Assembly (NCBI GenBank): GCA_947461325.1
Contig: CANHLD010000077.1
Span: 1-7,976, forward strand
DNA: 7,976 nucleotides
Reading direction: 5' to 3'
Source: Comamonadaceae bacterium
GTDB lineage: Bacteria; Pseudomonadota; Gammaproteobacteria; Burkholderiales; Burkholderiaceae_C
Under the pieces are notes generated by a model. That model saw only the letters and a program-made list of their open reading frames with translations. It was not told the origin of the DNA and did no database searches. The stretch's first letter is position 1, and each line of letters begins with the position of its first letter. The position numbers were made by a program, and so were the translations under genes. This document shows, one piece after another, positions 6,393-7,976 of the stretch.

Positions 6393-6905
6393 TCAAGCTT
6401 TGCTTTTTCTCACACGGATCAATTCATCCAGTATCAAACACACTGTACCCAAGCTGATAGCGCTGTCAGCTACGTTAAATGCTGGGAAATGTCCCTGATA
6501 AAACACCGGCGATAACCAGTCCCAATGGAAGTCTAAAAAGTCGATCACATGGCCCCACAGCAAGCGGTCGATCACATTGCCCACCGCACCGCCCAGCACA
6601 AGGGCCAAGGCAAAACAAAACAATTTTTGACCCGGGTGACTGCGCAACAACCAAATGATGAAGCCCGCAGCACCCACACCGATGGCAGTGAAAAACCAGC
6701 GTTGCCAACCGGAGGCGGACGACAAAAACGAAAACGCCGCGCCGCTGTTGTGTACCCGAACCAGGTTGAAAAACGAGGTCACGGTCTGGCTGTCACCCAG
6801 TTGGAAACTGCCGATGATCATCACCTTAGTGATTTGATCGGCCAGTAAAACGATCAGGGCAATGCCTAGCCATAGAAACAAAGGACGCGGTGTGTATCTG
6901 GCCAT
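6393..6905 (-). CDS. lspA: Lipoprotein signal peptidase (signal peptidase II)
   Basis: This inner-membrane aspartyl protease cleaves the signal peptide of diacylglyceryl-modified prolipoproteins just before the lipidated cysteine. The 170-residue product has four membrane helices (about 10-27, 68-88, 95-112, 146-164) and all family blocks: LADQITK (Asp23), VHNSGAAFSF (Asn53), GNVIDR (109-114), GHVIDF with catalytic Asp122, and FNVADSAI with catalytic Asp147. The spacing between the two catalytic aspartates is 25 residues. As remembered, it is about 18-19 in the E. coli and P. aeruginosa enzymes, so the periplasmic loop between them seems longer. The ATG at 6905 is chosen because it gives the standard short N-terminus; the frame stays open to 7091 inside ileS but that extension is atypical. 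No good Shine-Dalgarno is visible. It lies 43 nt after ileS on the same strand and is probably co-transcribed with it. It converges on the glycosyltransferase with a 7-bp gap. Confidence 0.97.
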   Translation of the reverse strand: MARYTPRPLFLWLGIALIVLLADQITKVMIIGSFQLGDSQTVTSFFNLVRVHNSGAAFSFLSSASGWQRWFFTAIGVGAAGFIIWLLRSHPGQKLFCFALALVLGGAVGNVIDRLLWGHVIDFLDFHWDWLSPVFYQGHFPAFNVADSAISLGTVCLILDELIRVRKSKA

Positions 6906-6929
6906 GGTCAATGTGTTGCAGTCAAAGAA

Positions 6930-6938
6930 TGTGGATAA
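6930..6938 (-). promoter_or_regulatory. Perfect DnaA-box sequence in the ileS-lspA gap
   Basis: The - strand reads TTATCCACA, the exact consensus of the high-affinity DnaA box, within the 43-bp gap between ileS and lspA. It is single, with no AT-rich unwinding element or neighbouring box cluster, so it is not an origin. It may bind DnaA as an isolated site or be a coincidence; a given 9-mer has only a few percent chance of occurring in a window this long. Confidence 0.3.
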
Positions 6939-6948
6939 GCCAGCGATG

Positions 6949-7976
6949 TCAGGCAAACGCCCGTTGTTCACCGCTGCCGTGCAAATTGCTGTCGCAGCGT
7001 GCGCACAAGATTGGGTGCGCGGCAATGCTGCCCACATCCGCGCTGTAATGCCAGCAGCGTTCACATTTGGTGTTCTCAGACGGAGCCACACTCACTGACA
7101 GTTCGTTGCCTGCCATCAGTTGCAGTGAGGAGACGATGAACACAAACTTCACATCCGCCCCCAAGCTTTGCAGCAACACCATGTCCGCAGTATTCACTGT
7201 CAGCTTGACCTCGGCTTGCAGCGGCGAGCCGACCAAGCCTTTTGCGCGCACCACTTCGATGTCCTTGTTCACTTGTTCGCGGATCTCGCGAATGCGCGAC
7301 CATTTGTCCAATAACGCTGTATCGGGCGCAGGCAGTTGCACATACCTGTCTTTGAAAATGGTGTTGCCCAAGCCCAGCACGCCCCACGCCTCTTCGGCAG
7401 TGAAACTTAAAAACGGTGCCATCCAACGCAACATGGCTTGCGTGATTTGCCACAACGCGGTTTGCGCGCTGCGCCTTGCGTGTGAACCGGCGGCGGTGGT
7501 GTAGAGCCGGTCTTTGAGCACATCCAAGTAAAACGCGCCTAAGTCTTCCGAGCAATAAATTTGCAATTTCGAGACCACCGGATGGAACTCGTAACGCCCG
7601 AAATGCCCGCCTTCAAACACTTGGGTTTGCGGGTTGAAGTGACCGACGATATCGGCTTGCAATTGCGCGGCGCGGCTGATGGCATAGCGGTCGACTTCCA
7701 GCATGTCGGCCATGGGAACAGCATCTTTGTGTATGTCGAAGTCGCTGGTGTTGGCAAGCAAAAACTTGAGGGTGTTGCGCACACGGCGGTAGGTGTCGAC
7801 CACACGAGCCAAAATTTTGTCGTCGATGTTCAAGTCGCCCGAATAGTCTGTGGACGCTACCCACAGGCGCACGATTTCCGCGCCGAGTTTGTCGGTGACT
7901 TCCTGCGGCACCACGGTGTTGCCCAAGCTCTTGCTCATCTTGCGGCCTTGGCCGTCGGTGGCAAAGCCGTGGGTCA
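6949..7976 (-). CDS. ileS: Isoleucyl-tRNA synthetase, C-terminal part (5' truncated by window)
   Basis: This class I aminoacyl-tRNA synthetase charges tRNA-Ile with isoleucine in the cytoplasm. Only the C-terminal 341 or so residues are in the window; the HIGH motif and the CP1 editing domain lie beyond the right edge. The visible part opens with THGFATDGQGRKMSKSLGN, whose KMSKS loop (bases 7927-7941) binds ATP and identifies the family. DYSGDLNIDDKIL and VDTYRRVRNTLKFLL follow and belong to the anticodon-binding helical region. Near the end, CERC and CARC (separated by 16 residues) form the C-terminal zinc-binding cluster needed for tRNA-Ile charging in the bacterial type with a C-terminal zinc finger. 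About 329 residues follow the KMSKS Met, close to the E. coli enzyme, so the 3' end looks intact. An ATG at 7936-7938 is the internal Met of KMSKS, not a start. lspA follows 43 nt downstream. Confidence 0.98.
   Translation of the reverse strand, partial: THGFATDGQGRKMSKSLGNTVVPQEVTDKLGAEIVRLWVASTDYSGDLNIDDKILARVVDTYRRVRNTLKFLLANTSDFDIHKDAVPMADMLEVDRYAISRAAQLQADIVGHFNPQTQVFEGGHFGRYEFHPVVSKLQIYCSEDLGAFYLDVLKDRLYTTAAGSHARRSAQTALWQITQAMLRWMAPFLSFTAEEAWGVLGLGNTIFKDRYVQLPAPDTALLDKWSRIREIREQVNKDIEVVRAKGLVGSPLQAEVKLTVNTADMVLLQSLGADVKFVFIVSSLQLMAGNELSVSVAPSENTKCERCWHYSADVGSIAAHPILCARCDSNLHGSGEQRAFA

Noticed and set aside
6906..7091. A 62-residue N-terminal extension of lspA
   Set aside because: It would overlap the ileS zinc-finger coding sequence and is unlike LspA N-termini; the ATG at 6905 gives the usual length.
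7067..7555. Long open frames on both strands overlapping ileS (145 and 159 codons)
   Set aside because: They lie within the well-supported ileS frame and give no recognisable protein.
1..7976. Mobile element, phage, CRISPR or defence system
   Set aside because: No transposase, integrase, terminal inverted repeats, direct-repeat array or defence-type gene was seen; all seven genes belong to common housekeeping or accessory families.

Overview
The window looks like a core-chromosome segment of a Gram-negative proteobacterium, most likely a betaproteobacterium of the Burkholderiales. That placement is inferred from the style of the ileS-lspA pair, the quinone reductase and the moderately GC-rich coding sequence; no rRNA or other decisive marker is present. 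Seven protein genes fill almost all of the window. Two of them (an oxygenase on the left, ileS on the right) run off the edges. No tRNA, rRNA, CRISPR array, insertion sequence, transposase or phage gene was seen.

Layout from left to right: (1) the 3' part of a 2-oxoglutarate/Fe(II) oxygenase gene on the + strand; (2) converging with it, a hybrid sensor histidine kinase/response regulator on the - strand; (3) an unusually AT-rich gap of 237 bp (about 23% GC over its core, estimated by eye) with nested inverted repeats and a possible kinase promoter; (4) an EamA/DMT-family transporter on the - strand; (5) a 103-bp divergent intergenic region; (6) a zinc-free NADPH:quinone oxidoreductase on the + strand, closed by a textbook intrinsic terminator with a GCAA tetraloop; (7) an ArnT/PMT-like membrane glycosyltransferase on the + strand; (8) converging with it after only 7 bp, lspA, preceded on the - strand by the C-terminal part of ileS.

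Only ileS-lspA reads as a functional operon, a pairing common in proteobacteria. The others appear to be individually transcribed: the kinase has no partner regulator beside it, the transporter and quinone reductase diverge, and the glycosyltransferase has no lipid-A or polysaccharide genes next to it. Three genes need a start downstream of the longest open frame: the transporter (3531), the glycosyltransferase (4685 or 4736, because the frame's first ATG lies at the base of the terminator hairpin), and lspA (6905).

I found no convincing undescribed multi-gene system. The points most worth a second look are the AT-rich regulatory gap upstream of the kinase, the orphan status of the kinase and of the glycosyltransferase, an apparently lengthened loop between the LspA catalytic aspartates, and a perfect DnaA-box sequence in the ileS-lspA gap.
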